The position numbers and the translations under genes were made by a program. The notes beneath the pieces were generated by a model that was given only the letters and a program-made list of their open reading frames with translations, had not been told where the DNA came from and ran no database searches. This document shows, piece after piece, positions 6,823 through 15,117 of a stretch of 17,670 bases of DNA (its first letter is position 1; every line of letters begins with the position of its first letter). The DNA is from JANWHF01 sp036276235. GTDB taxonomy: Bacteria > Planctomycetota > Phycisphaerae > Tepidisphaerales > Tepidisphaeraceae. The stretch spans positions 1 through 17,670 of the forward strand of contig DATBDZ010000222.1 in the NCBI GenBank assembly GCA_036276235.1, read 5' to 3'.

Positions 6823-7910
6823 AAATCGCCGATGAATTGGGTCGTCCGTTCGATCTGGGACGCCTTGTCAAAAATACTGAGCTCGCGCGGGATGGAGCCG
6901 CGCTTGTCATTTATTTGCTGGAGCGAAATGGTTCGCATCAGGTCGGCCAGCGCCCGGATGTATCGCGGATCCCAAGGCGAATCACCCGGCAATCTCCAGA
7001 GCCAACCATCGTTCAGATCATAGGCCAGCGGAATTTCGCCGGTCACGGTCGGCAGGCGTGCCGCCACATATTCGCTGATCTTGGTCGTGTACCGGAAGCT
7101 GCCGACGCCGTCCACGCTTTGCGGTAGGCTTCCCACGTCCATGGCCGCCAGATACTCAAGTACCTGCTCGCGCGGCACGCGGCCAGTGAGAATAATTGTC
7201 CGGCCGAGCTGTTCGCCCGCCAAATCCTTCAGATGCTGCATGCCGCTGCCGTCACCGGCGATCAAGACGCGCAAGTCCGCCCGTTTTGCCAGGACCGCCG
7301 CCCGCACCAGCTCCGACCCATAACAAAACTGAACGCGATTGTTCCAATCCAGGCTCCCCACAATCCCACAGACAATGGCATCATCTGGAATGTTCCATTG
7401 CGCGCGGACCCGCGCGCGGCCGGCGACGAGTTCCGCCTCGCTTTTGCTCCACGGCGCCCACCCGGCGGCGGTCATCCCGCGCTGGGCGCCCATCGTCAGC
7501 GCGCGGCCCACAAGATAAGGCGTCCACCCGATAAATCCGCTTGACAGGCGATAGAGCCAGCGCTCATAGGCGCGGAAAATCGGCCCCAGCACAGGCTTCT
7601 TCATCGAAAGAAACGGCGCGACCGCGTCGCCGCTGCTGACGACGTAGTGAACGCCGTAGAGCAGACGCGCAAGCATGAGGGCGGTCCCGCCGGCGCTGCC
7701 GGTGCCTTCCATGACGACCAGAGCCGGACGGGTCTTCTTCAGCGTCCAGAGCAATCGCCGAAAGCTGCCAAACTTGCCGGCACGGTTGAACGGAAAGACT
7801 TCCGCGCGCAGTTTGCTGGTGAGATCGATGATGCGCGATTCTTCGCCGTGCCCGCTCCCCTGGGTGGCGAAGATCAGCAGCCGCGGCTCCTGGTCGGGTT
7901 GCTCGCTCAT
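6801..7910 (-). CDS. divergent GT-B glycosyltransferase
   Basis: A 369-residue protein starting at ATG 7910, which overlaps the stop of the preceding gene as ATGA. The frame is open upstream to 8249, but that part is shadow inside the previous gene. The N-terminal half begins RLLIFATQGSGHGEESRI and contains VVMEGTGSAGGTALMLARL, which looks like an acceptor-side Rossmann domain with a Gly-rich stretch. The C-terminal half has CGIVGSLDWNNRVQFC, LRVLIAGDGSGMQHL, ILTGRVPREQVLEYLAAMDV and TTKISEYVAARLPTV, the usual order of a GT4-like donor domain. The usual E-x7-E is not obvious; KISEYVAARLP stands at its place, as in some WcaI/GT4 subgroups. It is less typical than its neighbours, so substrate and exact family are open. 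The end overlaps the asnB start by 22 bp. Confidence 0.82.
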   Translation of the reverse strand: MSEQPDQEPRLLIFATQGSGHGEESRIIDLTSKLRAEVFPFNRAGKFGSFRRLLWTLKKTRPALVVMEGTGSAGGTALMLARLLYGVHYVVSSGDAVAPFLSMKKPVLGPIFRAYERWLYRLSSGFIGWTPYLVGRALTMGAQRGMTAAGWAPWSKSEAELVAGRARVRAQWNIPDDAIVCGIVGSLDWNNRVQFCYGSELVRAAVLAKRADLRVLIAGDGSGMQHLKDLAGEQLGRTIILTGRVPREQVLEYLAAMDVGSLPQSVDGVGSFRYTTKISEYVAARLPTVTGEIPLAYDLNDGWLWRLPGDSPWDPRYIRALADLMRTISLQQINDKRGSIPRELSIFDKASQIERTTQFIGDLCAALRA

Positions 7911-9058
7911 GCCGAGGCTCCGGCCGGAACGCGAGGCTTGTGCTTTCGCAGGTGCTCCTCGAACAGCTCGACATACTGGCGGCCCATGTGGCTCCAGCCA
8001 TGCTCCTCGGCAACGGCTCGCGCGGCGATCTTCGCCTTGGCGCGGACATCCCCATCCAGGAAGCGCGTGATCGCGCCGACCAGACCGTTCAAATCCTCCG
8101 GATCGGCCAGCACGTGCCCGCACTCCGGCGAGATCAGCTCGCTGCCTCCGGCGGTTTTTGCCGAGATCACAGGAAGCCCCGAGGCCAGCGCTTCCAGCAG
8201 CGCCAGTGAGCAGGCCTCGTAACGCGAAGGGAAAACAAACATATCGCATGCCCGCATCAGTTTTGGCACGTCGCGCCGAAATCCGAGGAATCGCACGCGG
8301 TCGGCAAGTCCCATTTTCCGCGCCATCGCGGGAAATGGGCTTTGCGCTTCATCGCCCACCACAGCCAGCTGCATCTGCGGAATCTTTTGCACCGCGCGAA
8401 GCACGCCATCCAGATTCTTGCGCGGCGTGCGAATGCTGCCGACGAATAGCGCCAGCGGGCCCGCGGCCGGCAATCCCAGTTTCTCGCGCGATTCCTCGCC
8501 GGGATGGAATTCGGCAAGATCGACTCCGTTGACGATTACCCGCACCTTGGCGTCATCGATCCCGATGCCGATCAATTCTTCGCGCACTTGTGCCGAGACT
8601 CCCACGATAGTCTGGGCGGCGTCAAATGCCTGCCGCTCCCATCGCACGTTGCATTTGGCGTAAACCGCGTGATACCAGGCGGCGGGGCCTCGCTTGGTTT
8701 TGGAATCATGCATGCTCGAGCGGCTCCAGGCGCCATGCACGAAATGACAGATATTCACCGCATGGGGCTCCGCCAAGACCGCGCCGTTGGCGACGACCAG
8801 ATCGACCTGGCCGCGAAGCTGCCGTACCAACTTATTCGCCCGCGGCGTGAAGTGCATGCCGTGCAGAAGATCAGGCCTGTTAATCCATAGTCCCAGGCGG
8901 TTCCAAATCGCCCCGGTATCGAGCACCTCGGGAGCGAGCTGTTCGCAAATCATATTGACGCCGATCCCCACGCTTCGGCAATATCGCACCAGCTCGTAAT
9001 TGACGCGCCCCTGCCCGTTGCCTCTTACCACGTTGTGCGTCACCAGCGCGATCTTCAA
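7907..9058 (-). CDS. glycosyltransferase, GT4 family (first gene of the operon)
   Basis: A 383-residue GT-B enzyme when started at TTG 9058. That start places the family's first strand KIALVTHNVVRGNGQGRVNY right at the N-terminus and has a good ribosome site, AGAGGA, nine bases upstream. The frame stays open to GTG 9157, but this would add 33 residues without family likeness. Landmarks include NICHFVHGAWSRSS, VSAQVREELIGIG, VIVNGVDLAEFHPG, the donor block LFVGSIRTPRKNLDGVLRA and the E-x7-E motif EACSLALLEALASGLPVI. This arrangement resembles mannosyl- and glucosyl-transferases acting on lipid-linked or nascent glycans, but the donor is unknown. It leads the minus-strand operon and is divergent from the TPR/OGT pair with 110 bp between the two starts. 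Confidence 0.9.
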   Translation of the reverse strand: MKIALVTHNVVRGNGQGRVNYELVRYCRSVGIGVNMICEQLAPEVLDTGAIWNRLGLWINRPDLLHGMHFTPRANKLVRQLRGQVDLVVANGAVLAEPHAVNICHFVHGAWSRSSMHDSKTKRGPAAWYHAVYAKCNVRWERQAFDAAQTIVGVSAQVREELIGIGIDDAKVRVIVNGVDLAEFHPGEESREKLGLPAAGPLALFVGSIRTPRKNLDGVLRAVQKIPQMQLAVVGDEAQSPFPAMARKMGLADRVRFLGFRRDVPKLMRACDMFVFPSRYEACSLALLEALASGLPVISAKTAGGSELISPECGHVLADPEDLNGLVGAITRFLDGDVRAKAKIAARAVAEEHGWSHMGRQYVELFEEHLRKHKPRVPAGASA

Positions 9059-9168
9059 TGGATCATGTCCTCTCACGTATTGTATCGGCAGGTTGATCTT
9101 TTGCAGCGCAGACTGGAAAGTAATTGTGCGAAGGATCGAACGCCGCCGATGTGGCACGAAGGACCTGA
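9059..9168. promoter_or_regulatory. divergent intergenic region, probable control region for both operons
   Basis: Only 110 bp separate the TTG start of the minus-strand operon from the ATG start of the plus-strand pair, so the promoters of both probably lie here or slightly inside the genes. On the minus strand there is a TACAAT -10-like hexamer (9079-9084), but a convincing -35 partner is missing and it would leave a very short leader. On the plus strand a TAATTG-like element (9121-9126) is even weaker. Ribosome sites are clearer: AGAGGA before TTG 9058 and GAAGGA (9158-9163) before ATG 9169. No operator-like palindrome stands out. Confidence 0.35.
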
Positions 9169-10518
9169 ATGGATGATCTGGACATCAAGTATCGACTCAT
9201 GGGCAAGGCCCTTGCGCCCCGGCCCATTCGCATGAAAGTGCCCGGCTGGGGCGGCGATCCTGCCAAGAAAATGGAGGATGGCTCCGATCCGCAGCCCTGG
9301 CATTGCCGCCCGTGGGTGGACGCCGCCAATTATGGGCTCGAGATGCTTTTTCCTTATGAGACCGAGGCCCACGTTCTGAATGTCGATGGCGTCATCAAGG
9401 TCGAATGGAACTGGCAACAAGAGCCCGGCGGCGGGCTGACCGGCGCCGAATTTGGCATCTTCGACACCGTGCCGCATCAATTTTATCTCTTCGAGAGCGG
9501 CGTCGATTTGCAGGCGCCGCCGGGATTTGTTTTGCAGACGCAGCCGCATCCCAGATTCTTCACCGATCAGACTGGAACAGTGCCGCCCGCGCTGATCGGG
9601 CATGTGCAGAGCGAATGGTGGCCGCGGCAGCAGTTTGTCGTCTTCAAAATTCCCCCGCGCGGACAGCGGCATATTTTTCGCAAGGGTGAGCCGTACGTTC
9701 AGATTCTTTTCGTTCCAAAGGGACAGGAGTACAAGGCCTCGCCGATGGACGAAATCCTGGCGGCCCGCCGGCGCGAGCTGGCTGATTCGATTCACGCCAC
9801 CACGTCCTACATCGCCGACAACGTCTGGCATAACCCGGACGGCAGCCAATTCAAGAGTCATTACAAGGTGCTGGCCCGCGCCTATGCGCGCGAGGGACAG
9901 GCGGGCGTCGATAACGCCGTGAGCGAAGCGGTCAAGCGACGGAGAGAGGCGGTGCCCGCGGGCAAGTCCGCCGCCGAGTATGTGCAATTGGCCAATCAAT
10001 ATCGCGAGGAAGGGAAGCATCTGGAGGCGCGCGATCTGTATATGTCGGTGCTGCGGACCGAGCCGCAAAATGCCGACGCGGCATTTGGCCTGGCGAGACT
10101 CGCCGACGCCACCGGCATGCCGCAGTTTGCCTTTCGCATGTTTCAACACTCGGCGACGGTCCGCCCGCAAGTTCCCGATGCTCACATTCAAATGGGATTG
10201 CTGCTGCAGCGCTACGGACGATTCGCCGAAGCCGAGGCGTGCTTCCGCAATGCGCTGCGAGCCGCCCCGCGCGAGGTGACCGCAATGTGTCATCTGGCGG
10301 TAACGCTCGCGCAGCAAGGGCGCATCCCCGAGGCGATGGCGATGTGCCAGACGGCCCTCTCGATGGCGCCCCAATCTCCGCTGCCGCTGAGCGTCTTCGG
10401 CCAGATCCTCGCATCGCAGCGCCGCTTCGGCGAAGCGCGTGCCTGCTTCCAGGCGGCACTCACGCTCGACCCCAACAACGCCGACCTTCGTAAAATGCTC
10501 GAGGCGCTACCCTCTTGA
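9169..10518 (+). CDS. protein of unknown function: DUF6065-like N-terminal domain (tentative) plus five TPRs
   Basis: A 449-residue protein with no signal peptide or membrane segment. Residues 1 to about 230 form a domain I do not firmly recognise, with conserved-looking spots CRPWVDAANYG (46-56), IGHVQSEWW (143-151) and KGEPYVQILFVP (172-183). These recall the DUF6065 family, but I cannot verify it. Residues about 268-437 are five regular 34-residue TPR units, each with the A-x3-F or A-x3-Y pattern and closing Pro, as in EARDLYMSVLRTEP. The start ATG 9169 has GAAGGA five bases upstream. The stop overlaps the start of the next gene as TTGA, so the two proteins are made together. TPRs usually bind other proteins; a role as partner or substrate adaptor of the downstream transferase is inference. 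Enzymatic activity of the N-terminal half cannot be judged. Confidence 0.85.
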   Translation: MDDLDIKYRLMGKALAPRPIRMKVPGWGGDPAKKMEDGSDPQPWHCRPWVDAANYGLEMLFPYETEAHVLNVDGVIKVEWNWQQEPGGGLTGAEFGIFDTVPHQFYLFESGVDLQAPPGFVLQTQPHPRFFTDQTGTVPPALIGHVQSEWWPRQQFVVFKIPPRGQRHIFRKGEPYVQILFVPKGQEYKASPMDEILAARRRELADSIHATTSYIADNVWHNPDGSQFKSHYKVLARAYAREGQAGVDNAVSEAVKRRREAVPAGKSAAEYVQLANQYREEGKHLEARDLYMSVLRTEPQNADAAFGLARLADATGMPQFAFRMFQHSATVRPQVPDAHIQMGLLLQRYGRFAEAEACFRNALRAAPREVTAMCHLAVTLAQQGRIPEAMAMCQTALSMAPQSPLPLSVFGQILASQRRFGEARACFQAALTLDPNNADLRKMLEALPS

Positions 10519-12464
10519 CGATCGATCAGGCGTACAATCTCGCGCGGCAACAATATGACAGCGCCCAACGCGCCCGGGCGGAACAAATCTGCCGGGAGAT
10601 TCTGGCGCAGCAGCCGAATCATCCGACGACATTGCATTTGCTCGGGATCATGACCGCACAAGCCGGCCAGATCGCGCCGGCGATTGAACTGCTGCGGAAG
10701 GCCATCGCGGCTCAGCCGAATTTCTATCACGCCCTTAACGATCTCGCGGGGGCGCTGGAGATCATCGGGCAAAGGGACGAAGCGCTGACGATCTATCAGA
10801 CCGCGCTGCGCCTTCAGCCGAACAATCCAATCGCACACTACAACCTTGGCCACTGTCTTCAAAGCTTTCGCAGAGATGCCGAGGCCATCGCCGAGTTCCG
10901 GGCGGCGCTCACATTGCAGCCCGATTTTCACGAAGCGATGAACAATCTCGGCAATGCGCTGGTTGGGCAGGGACTTGCCGACGAGGCCATCATGTGGCTG
11001 ACTCACGCCGTGCAGTTGAAGCCGGATGCCGCCGATTATCACCACAACCTCGCCAGCGCGTTTCGAGCCGCCGGCGATCTCGATCGCGCGGCAGAACAGT
11101 ACCGCCGCGCCCTCTCCCTACAGCCGAATCTGGTCCCGTCGATCCACGGCCTGGGAAATGTTTCGTGCGAAGCGGGTGATCTCGATCAAGCGCTGGAATG
11201 CTATCGAAAGGCGCTGGCCCTATCTCCAGCTTCTCACGATATCCACAGCGCTCTGCTCTATTCGATGCATTTTCAGCCCGGTGTCAGCGCGCAGCAAATC
11301 CTCGCCGAAGCGCGGCGATGGAATCAGATGCACGCCGCGCCGCTTGCTCGTGAAATCCAGCCGCATGACAACGATGCAATTCCTGATCGCCGCCTGCGCA
11401 TCGGCTACGTCTCGCCCGATTTTCGCGCTCACGCGGTTGGCCGGTTCATCTTGCCATTGCTTCAGCACCATGATTCCGCGCAGTTCGAGATCATTTGCTA
11501 CTCAAACACAGCGCGGCCGGATTCCACCACGGCACGATTGAAAGCCTTCGCGCACCATTGGCGCGACATCGCCGGCATATCCGATGAGCAGGTCTGCCAG
11601 ATGACTCGCGCCGATCGAATCGACATCCTGATCGACCTGGCGATGCACACCGACGGCAATCGCCTGCTCGTCTTCGCGCGCAAGCCTGCCCCAGTGCAGG
11701 CGACATACCTCGCGTATTGCTCAACGACGGGCCTCGATGCGATCGACTATCGCCTGAGCGATCCATACCTCGATCCTCCGGGATTCGATGATCGCCGCTA
11801 TTGCGAAAAAACCATGCGGCTCGCATCGAGCTTCTGGTGCTATGCCGCGCCGGACGATGCGCCGGACGTGAGTAGCTCACAACGCGATCGCCCGATCACA
11901 TTTGGTTGCCTCAACAATTTTTGCAAGATCAGCGAATCAGTCCTCGCCTGCTGGACGGAGATTCTGCGGACCCTCCCCGATTCGCGCCTGGTTTTGCACG
12001 CGCATCCAGGCGCGCATCGCCAGAAGCTGGGCGACCGAATGGCCGCTGCCGGCATTGACCCAAATCGAATGGAGTTCATCGGCTTCCTGCCGATGCGCGC
12101 GTATTTGGAGCGATATCGCACAATCGATATCGCGCTGGATACCTTCCCCTACGCCGGCGGCACGACCAGTTGCGATGCGCTGTGGATGGGCGTGCCAGTC
12201 GTCACGTTCGCCGGAGCCACCGCAGTCGGCCGAGGCGGCGCGAGCATCCTGGCGAATATTGGTCTCCCCGATCTCATCGCACCGACAACCGCGGACTACA
12301 TCCGCATCGCGATCGATCTGGCGAACGATCGCGCACGGCTCGCAGAATTGCGCGCGACCTTGCGAGATCGCATGCGAGCCTCACCGCTCATGAACGCGGC
12401 ACAATGCACGCTAGATATCGAGTCGGCAAATCGAACGATGTGGCAAGAGTGGTGTGCGCGTTGA
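10515..12464 (+). CDS. TPR-containing O-linked N-acetylglucosamine transferase-like protein (GT41, OGT/SPINDLY type)
   Basis: A 649-residue protein. Residues about 2-239 form seven tandem TPRs with regular 34-residue spacing (for example HYNLGHCLQSFRRDAEAIAEF). The rest is a GT41 catalytic region: LRIGYVSPDFRAH (295-306, with the His typical of the family), AMHTDGNRLLVFARKPAPVQ (376-395), FGCLNNFCKISE (463-474) and DTFPYAGGTTSCDALWMGVPVVT (from 542), the strongest family hallmark. Such enzymes move GlcNAc (or fucose in SPY) from a nucleotide sugar to Ser/Thr of proteins, inside the cell; in bacteria most targets are unknown. The start is TTG 10515 overlapping the previous stop as TTGA. The next start downstream in frame would cut into the first TPR. 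Its closeness to a glycan operon suggests protein glycosylation or a polysaccharide link. Confidence 0.93.
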   Translation: MTIDQAYNLARQQYDSAQRARAEQICREILAQQPNHPTTLHLLGIMTAQAGQIAPAIELLRKAIAAQPNFYHALNDLAGALEIIGQRDEALTIYQTALRLQPNNPIAHYNLGHCLQSFRRDAEAIAEFRAALTLQPDFHEAMNNLGNALVGQGLADEAIMWLTHAVQLKPDAADYHHNLASAFRAAGDLDRAAEQYRRALSLQPNLVPSIHGLGNVSCEAGDLDQALECYRKALALSPASHDIHSALLYSMHFQPGVSAQQILAEARRWNQMHAAPLAREIQPHDNDAIPDRRLRIGYVSPDFRAHAVGRFILPLLQHHDSAQFEIICYSNTARPDSTTARLKAFAHHWRDIAGISDEQVCQMTRADRIDILIDLAMHTDGNRLLVFARKPAPVQATYLAYCSTTGLDAIDYRLSDPYLDPPGFDDRRYCEKTMRLASSFWCYAAPDDAPDVSSSQRDRPITFGCLNNFCKISESVLACWTEILRTLPDSRLVLHAHPGAHRQKLGDRMAAAGIDPNRMEFIGFLPMRAYLERYRTIDIALDTFPYAGGTTSCDALWMGVPVVTFAGATAVGRGGASILANIGLPDLIAPTTADYIRIAIDLANDRARLAELRATLRDRMRASPLMNAAQCTLDIESANRTMWQEWCAR

Positions 12465-12474
12465 AAGCGGAATC

Positions 12475-12498
12475 GGCAGGATAAATCCCCGCCCTACG
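12475..12498. repeat. CGTAGGG-type hairpin element, inverted copy
   Basis: The block just after the OGT stop reads, on the minus strand, CGTAGGGCGGGGATTTATCC and then closes with TGCC. The GGC and GGAT stretches pair with ATCC and GCC around a tiny loop, with one mismatch. The first 11 bases (minus strand, 12498-12488) are identical to 12693-12703, so this is the same element in the other orientation. Elements of this type are scattered between genes in many environmental genomes. It may serve as a terminator for the OGT transcript. Confidence 0.55.
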
Positions 12499-12542
12499 TC
12501 GCACCGTGCAATCCTGGGGCACGGCGGTGCTTCATCTTCTCC

Positions 12543-12568
12543 CTCCCCCGGTACTCCGGGGGAGGGCT
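12543..12568. repeat. REP-like palindrome, copy 1
   Basis: A perfect 11-bp stem: CCCTCCCCCGG (12543-12553) pairs with CCGGGGGAGGG (12558-12568) around the loop TACT. It is followed by a G-rich stretch (GGGGAGGGGG). The strong stem lies between the convergent OGT and ppk1 genes, so it could end transcription from both sides, although no T-run follows as a classic intrinsic terminator would need. Confidence 0.8.
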
Positions 12569-12622
12569 GGGGAGGGGGTCGTGTCGAATCAATATCGTCC
12601 ACGCGAATGACACTCACCCTAA

Positions 12623-12648
12623 CCCTCCCCCGGAGTACCGGAGGAGGG
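12623..12648. repeat. REP-like palindrome, copy 2 (inverted to copy 1)
   Basis: CCCTCCCCCGG (12623-12633) faces CCGGAGGAGGG (12638-12648) across the loop AGTA, with one mismatch in 11 pairs. Read on the minus strand it matches copy 1 at 25 of 26 bases, so the two palindromes form a larger inverted pair 80 bp apart. The flank TCACCCTAACCCTCC is typical of a widely scattered family of such palindromes known to me from many environmental bacterial genomes. Confidence 0.8.
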
Positions 12649-12692
12649 AACAAGATCCCCGCAACCGTCATTTCAATCTTTGAGCATTCGCC

Positions 12693-12714
12693 CGTAGGGC
12701 GGGCACTGCCCGCC
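12693..12714. repeat. CGTAGGG-type hairpin element
   Basis: The word CGTAGGG leads directly into a tight hairpin, GGCGGGC (12698-12704), loop ACT, GCCCGCC (12708-12714). The first 11 bases recur in reverse at 12488-12498, and CGTAGGG plus a different hairpin recurs at 15240-15261. It sits 40 bp downstream of the ppk1 stop codon (12755, minus strand) and could stabilise or end that transcript. Confidence 0.65.
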
Positions 12715-12754
12715 GCTTTCGTGCTTCGAGATTCTCTCGCACGCCCGCAACGTG

Positions 12755-14983
12755 CTACCGCCCCTGCGAAATCGCCGCCGCGGCGGTCGGCTCTCTGTGC
12801 AGCGCCATCAAAATTCCATGCGTTCCCAATTCCCCTTCCGCCGCCTCGCGCTGTACGTAGCTTCCGTCCGGCCGCATGTCCCACGCCTGGCGGCGATCGT
12901 GCTGCATCGTCTGCAATATCATCCACAATCGCTCGCGAAGATTCCGCTGCTCGATCGGCACCACCGCCTCCACCCGCGCCAGCAGGTTGCGGTACATCCA
13001 GTCGGCTGAACCGATGTAAAATTCCCCGTCGATCGCGTCGCTTGCTCCATTGCGAAAATAGAAGATGCGGGAATGCTCCAGGAACCGCCCGATGACGGAG
13101 ATTACGCGGATGTTTTCGCTCATCCCCGGCACACCGGGCCGCAGCGCGCAGAAGCCGCGCACGATCAGGTCGATCGGCAGCCCCTCGCGCGAAGCCGCGT
13201 ACAAGTCGCGGCAGATGTCGCTGTCCTCCAGGCTGTTCATCTTCGCGACGATGCGCGCCGGCCGCCCCGCCTGATGATGCGCCACCTCGCGGGCGATCAT
13301 CGCGCGGAAGCGGTCTTTCATGTTCACCGGGGCCACCAGCAATTTCTTGTAATCGCCCTTGAGCGAGCGGCCGGTGAGATAGTGGAACAGCTCCACCACT
13401 TCCTCGGTGATCGCGGGGTCGCAGGTAAACAGGCCCAGATCAGTATAAAGCTTGGCGGTCTGCGCGTTGTAATTTCCGGTGCCGACGTGGCAATAGCAGC
13501 GGATGCCGTCCGGGTCCTGCCGCACCACCAGGGCGAGCTTCGTGTGCGTCTTAAGGCCGACGATGCCATAGACGACGTGAACGCCGGCGTTTTCCAAGGC
13601 CTGCGCCAACACAATATTCCGCTCTTCATCAAACCGCGCCTTCAGCTCGACAAGACATACCACCTGCTTGCGCGCCTCGGCGGCGCGGATGAGCGTGTGG
13701 ATAAACGGGCTGTCGTCGCCGGTGCGGTAGACGGTCATCTTGATCGCCAGCACCTTCGGGTCTTCCGCCGCCGCCTTGATGAATCGCTCGACGCTGGCGT
13801 TGAAGCTTTCGTACGGATGATGCACCAGCAGATCGCCGCCGCGGATGATGCCGAAGATGTCGGCATCATCATCCGCCAGCGCCGGCGGAATCACCGGCGT
13901 CCACGGCTCAAAACGCAGCTTCGGCAGATTCAGATCGCTGATCGGACGCAGATCGCCGTAATCCAGTTCGCCGGGCGATTCGTACACATCGTCCGCCGTC
14001 AGCCCCAGTTCCTGCTTGAGAAATTGAATGATCCACGGATTGGGATTGGCCCCATGCTCCAACCGCACGGCTCGGGCAAATCGCCGCTGGCGAAGCTCCG
14101 ATTCCACCAGCTCCAGCAGGTCCTCCGCGTCCTCGTCGTCGTTTTTCACATCCGCGTTGCGCGTCAGCCTAAATGGCATGACGTCGAGGATCGTCATGTT
14201 GGCAAAGAGATCTTGCAGATTATTGCGGATAATGTCCACCAGCCGCACGAAGCGGAACTGGCCGTCGGTTTCCCCGCTGCCAACCCGCACCCAGCGCGGC
14301 AACGTCTCCGGCACCTTCACCCGGGCAAACATCTGCTCGCTCCGCCCCGGCTGCATCAGCACCACGCCGAGTGAGTCAGACAGATTCGAGATAAACGGAA
14401 ACGGATGCCCCGGATCGACCGCGAGCGGCGTCAGGACCGGAAAAATATTCGCGCGGAAAAACCGCCGCGCCGCCTGGCGGCCGGCCTCGGGCAACTGCTC
14501 CCATTCCAGAAGATGAATTCCGTTTTCGGTAAGGGCCGGCCGCACCTGGCGTTTGAAAATGTCCGCCTGCTCCGCGAGCATCGGCAGCACCGCCTTGCGG
14601 ATCGCCGCCAACTGCTGTTGCGGCGTGAGCCCATCGGCGGTCTGCGACACCACCCCCGCCGCGATCTGCCGCCGCAGGCCCCCCACCCGCTTCATAAAAA
14701 ATTCGTCGAGATTGGAGGTGAAAATCTCCAGGAACTTCACGCGTTCCAAAAGCGGATTGCGCGCATCCTTCGCCTCGTGCAGCACACGGCGATTAAACTC
14801 CAGCCAGCTCAACTCCCGATTAAGAAACTCCGCCGCCGGCACAGCGGCGTCGGCCGTTGCGGCGCGCGCAACATTATCGGCCCCAGCCGCAGTCGGCGCC
14901 GGTTTCCCATTCGCGCGTTCGTCCCCCGTTATTGGCGATACTGGCGGTACGATCATTGGAAAGTCTTCCCTCACAGCCACCAC
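12755..14983 (-). CDS. ppk1: polyphosphate kinase 1
   Basis: A 742-residue PPK1, which makes polyphosphate reversibly from ATP. After a low-complexity start of about 50 residues come the N-domain FLNRELSWLEFNRRVLHEA, TSNLDEFFMKRVGGLRRQI and the head domain, then the catalytic half with AIKMTVYRTGDDS, the autophosphorylated His at about residue 499 (CHVGTGNYNAQTAKLYTDL) and the second His at about 637 (GRFLEHSRIFYFRNG). SADWMYRNLLARVEAV is also present. The length is near the usual 690-740. The start is uncertain: GTG 14983 has GAGGA rather close by, and GTG 14980, GTG 14974 and the ATG at residue 10 are alternatives; none affects the core. It stands alone, without ppx or phoU, and ends opposite the OGT gene with a hairpin-filled spacer between. 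I found no Pho box upstream. Confidence 0.96.
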   Translation of the reverse strand: MVAVREDFPMIVPPVSPITGDERANGKPAPTAAGADNVARAATADAAVPAAEFLNRELSWLEFNRRVLHEAKDARNPLLERVKFLEIFTSNLDEFFMKRVGGLRRQIAAGVVSQTADGLTPQQQLAAIRKAVLPMLAEQADIFKRQVRPALTENGIHLLEWEQLPEAGRQAARRFFRANIFPVLTPLAVDPGHPFPFISNLSDSLGVVLMQPGRSEQMFARVKVPETLPRWVRVGSGETDGQFRFVRLVDIIRNNLQDLFANMTILDVMPFRLTRNADVKNDDEDAEDLLELVESELRQRRFARAVRLEHGANPNPWIIQFLKQELGLTADDVYESPGELDYGDLRPISDLNLPKLRFEPWTPVIPPALADDDADIFGIIRGGDLLVHHPYESFNASVERFIKAAAEDPKVLAIKMTVYRTGDDSPFIHTLIRAAEARKQVVCLVELKARFDEERNIVLAQALENAGVHVVYGIVGLKTHTKLALVVRQDPDGIRCYCHVGTGNYNAQTAKLYTDLGLFTCDPAITEEVVELFHYLTGRSLKGDYKKLLVAPVNMKDRFRAMIAREVAHHQAGRPARIVAKMNSLEDSDICRDLYAASREGLPIDLIVRGFCALRPGVPGMSENIRVISVIGRFLEHSRIFYFRNGASDAIDGEFYIGSADWMYRNLLARVEAVVPIEQRNLRERLWMILQTMQHDRRQAWDMRPDGSYVQREAAEGELGTHGILMALHREPTAAAAISQGR

Positions 14984-15117
14984 GCTTCCTCACCAACGCG
15001 CGCCGGGGGAAGGCTCAAAGTTGCATCGGACCAGCCGGCCCGAAGCTTAAAGGATTAACCGCGACCGGCGCGCAATCCAAGGGGGCAAATGGAATCTTAA
15101 TACAATCGTAACAATTC

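Noticed and set aside
9073..10374. 433-residue minus-strand ORF
   Set aside because: It lies opposite the TPR protein and has no domain words; the plus-strand frame shows regular TPR units.
12454..13095. 213-residue plus-strand ORF after the OGT gene
   Set aside because: It is Pro/Arg-rich and reads through the palindromes into antisense ppk1; no domain.
13073..14374. 433-residue plus-strand ORF
   Set aside because: It is antisense to the conserved core of ppk1 and His/Arg/Gln-rich, typical of a GC-rich shadow frame.
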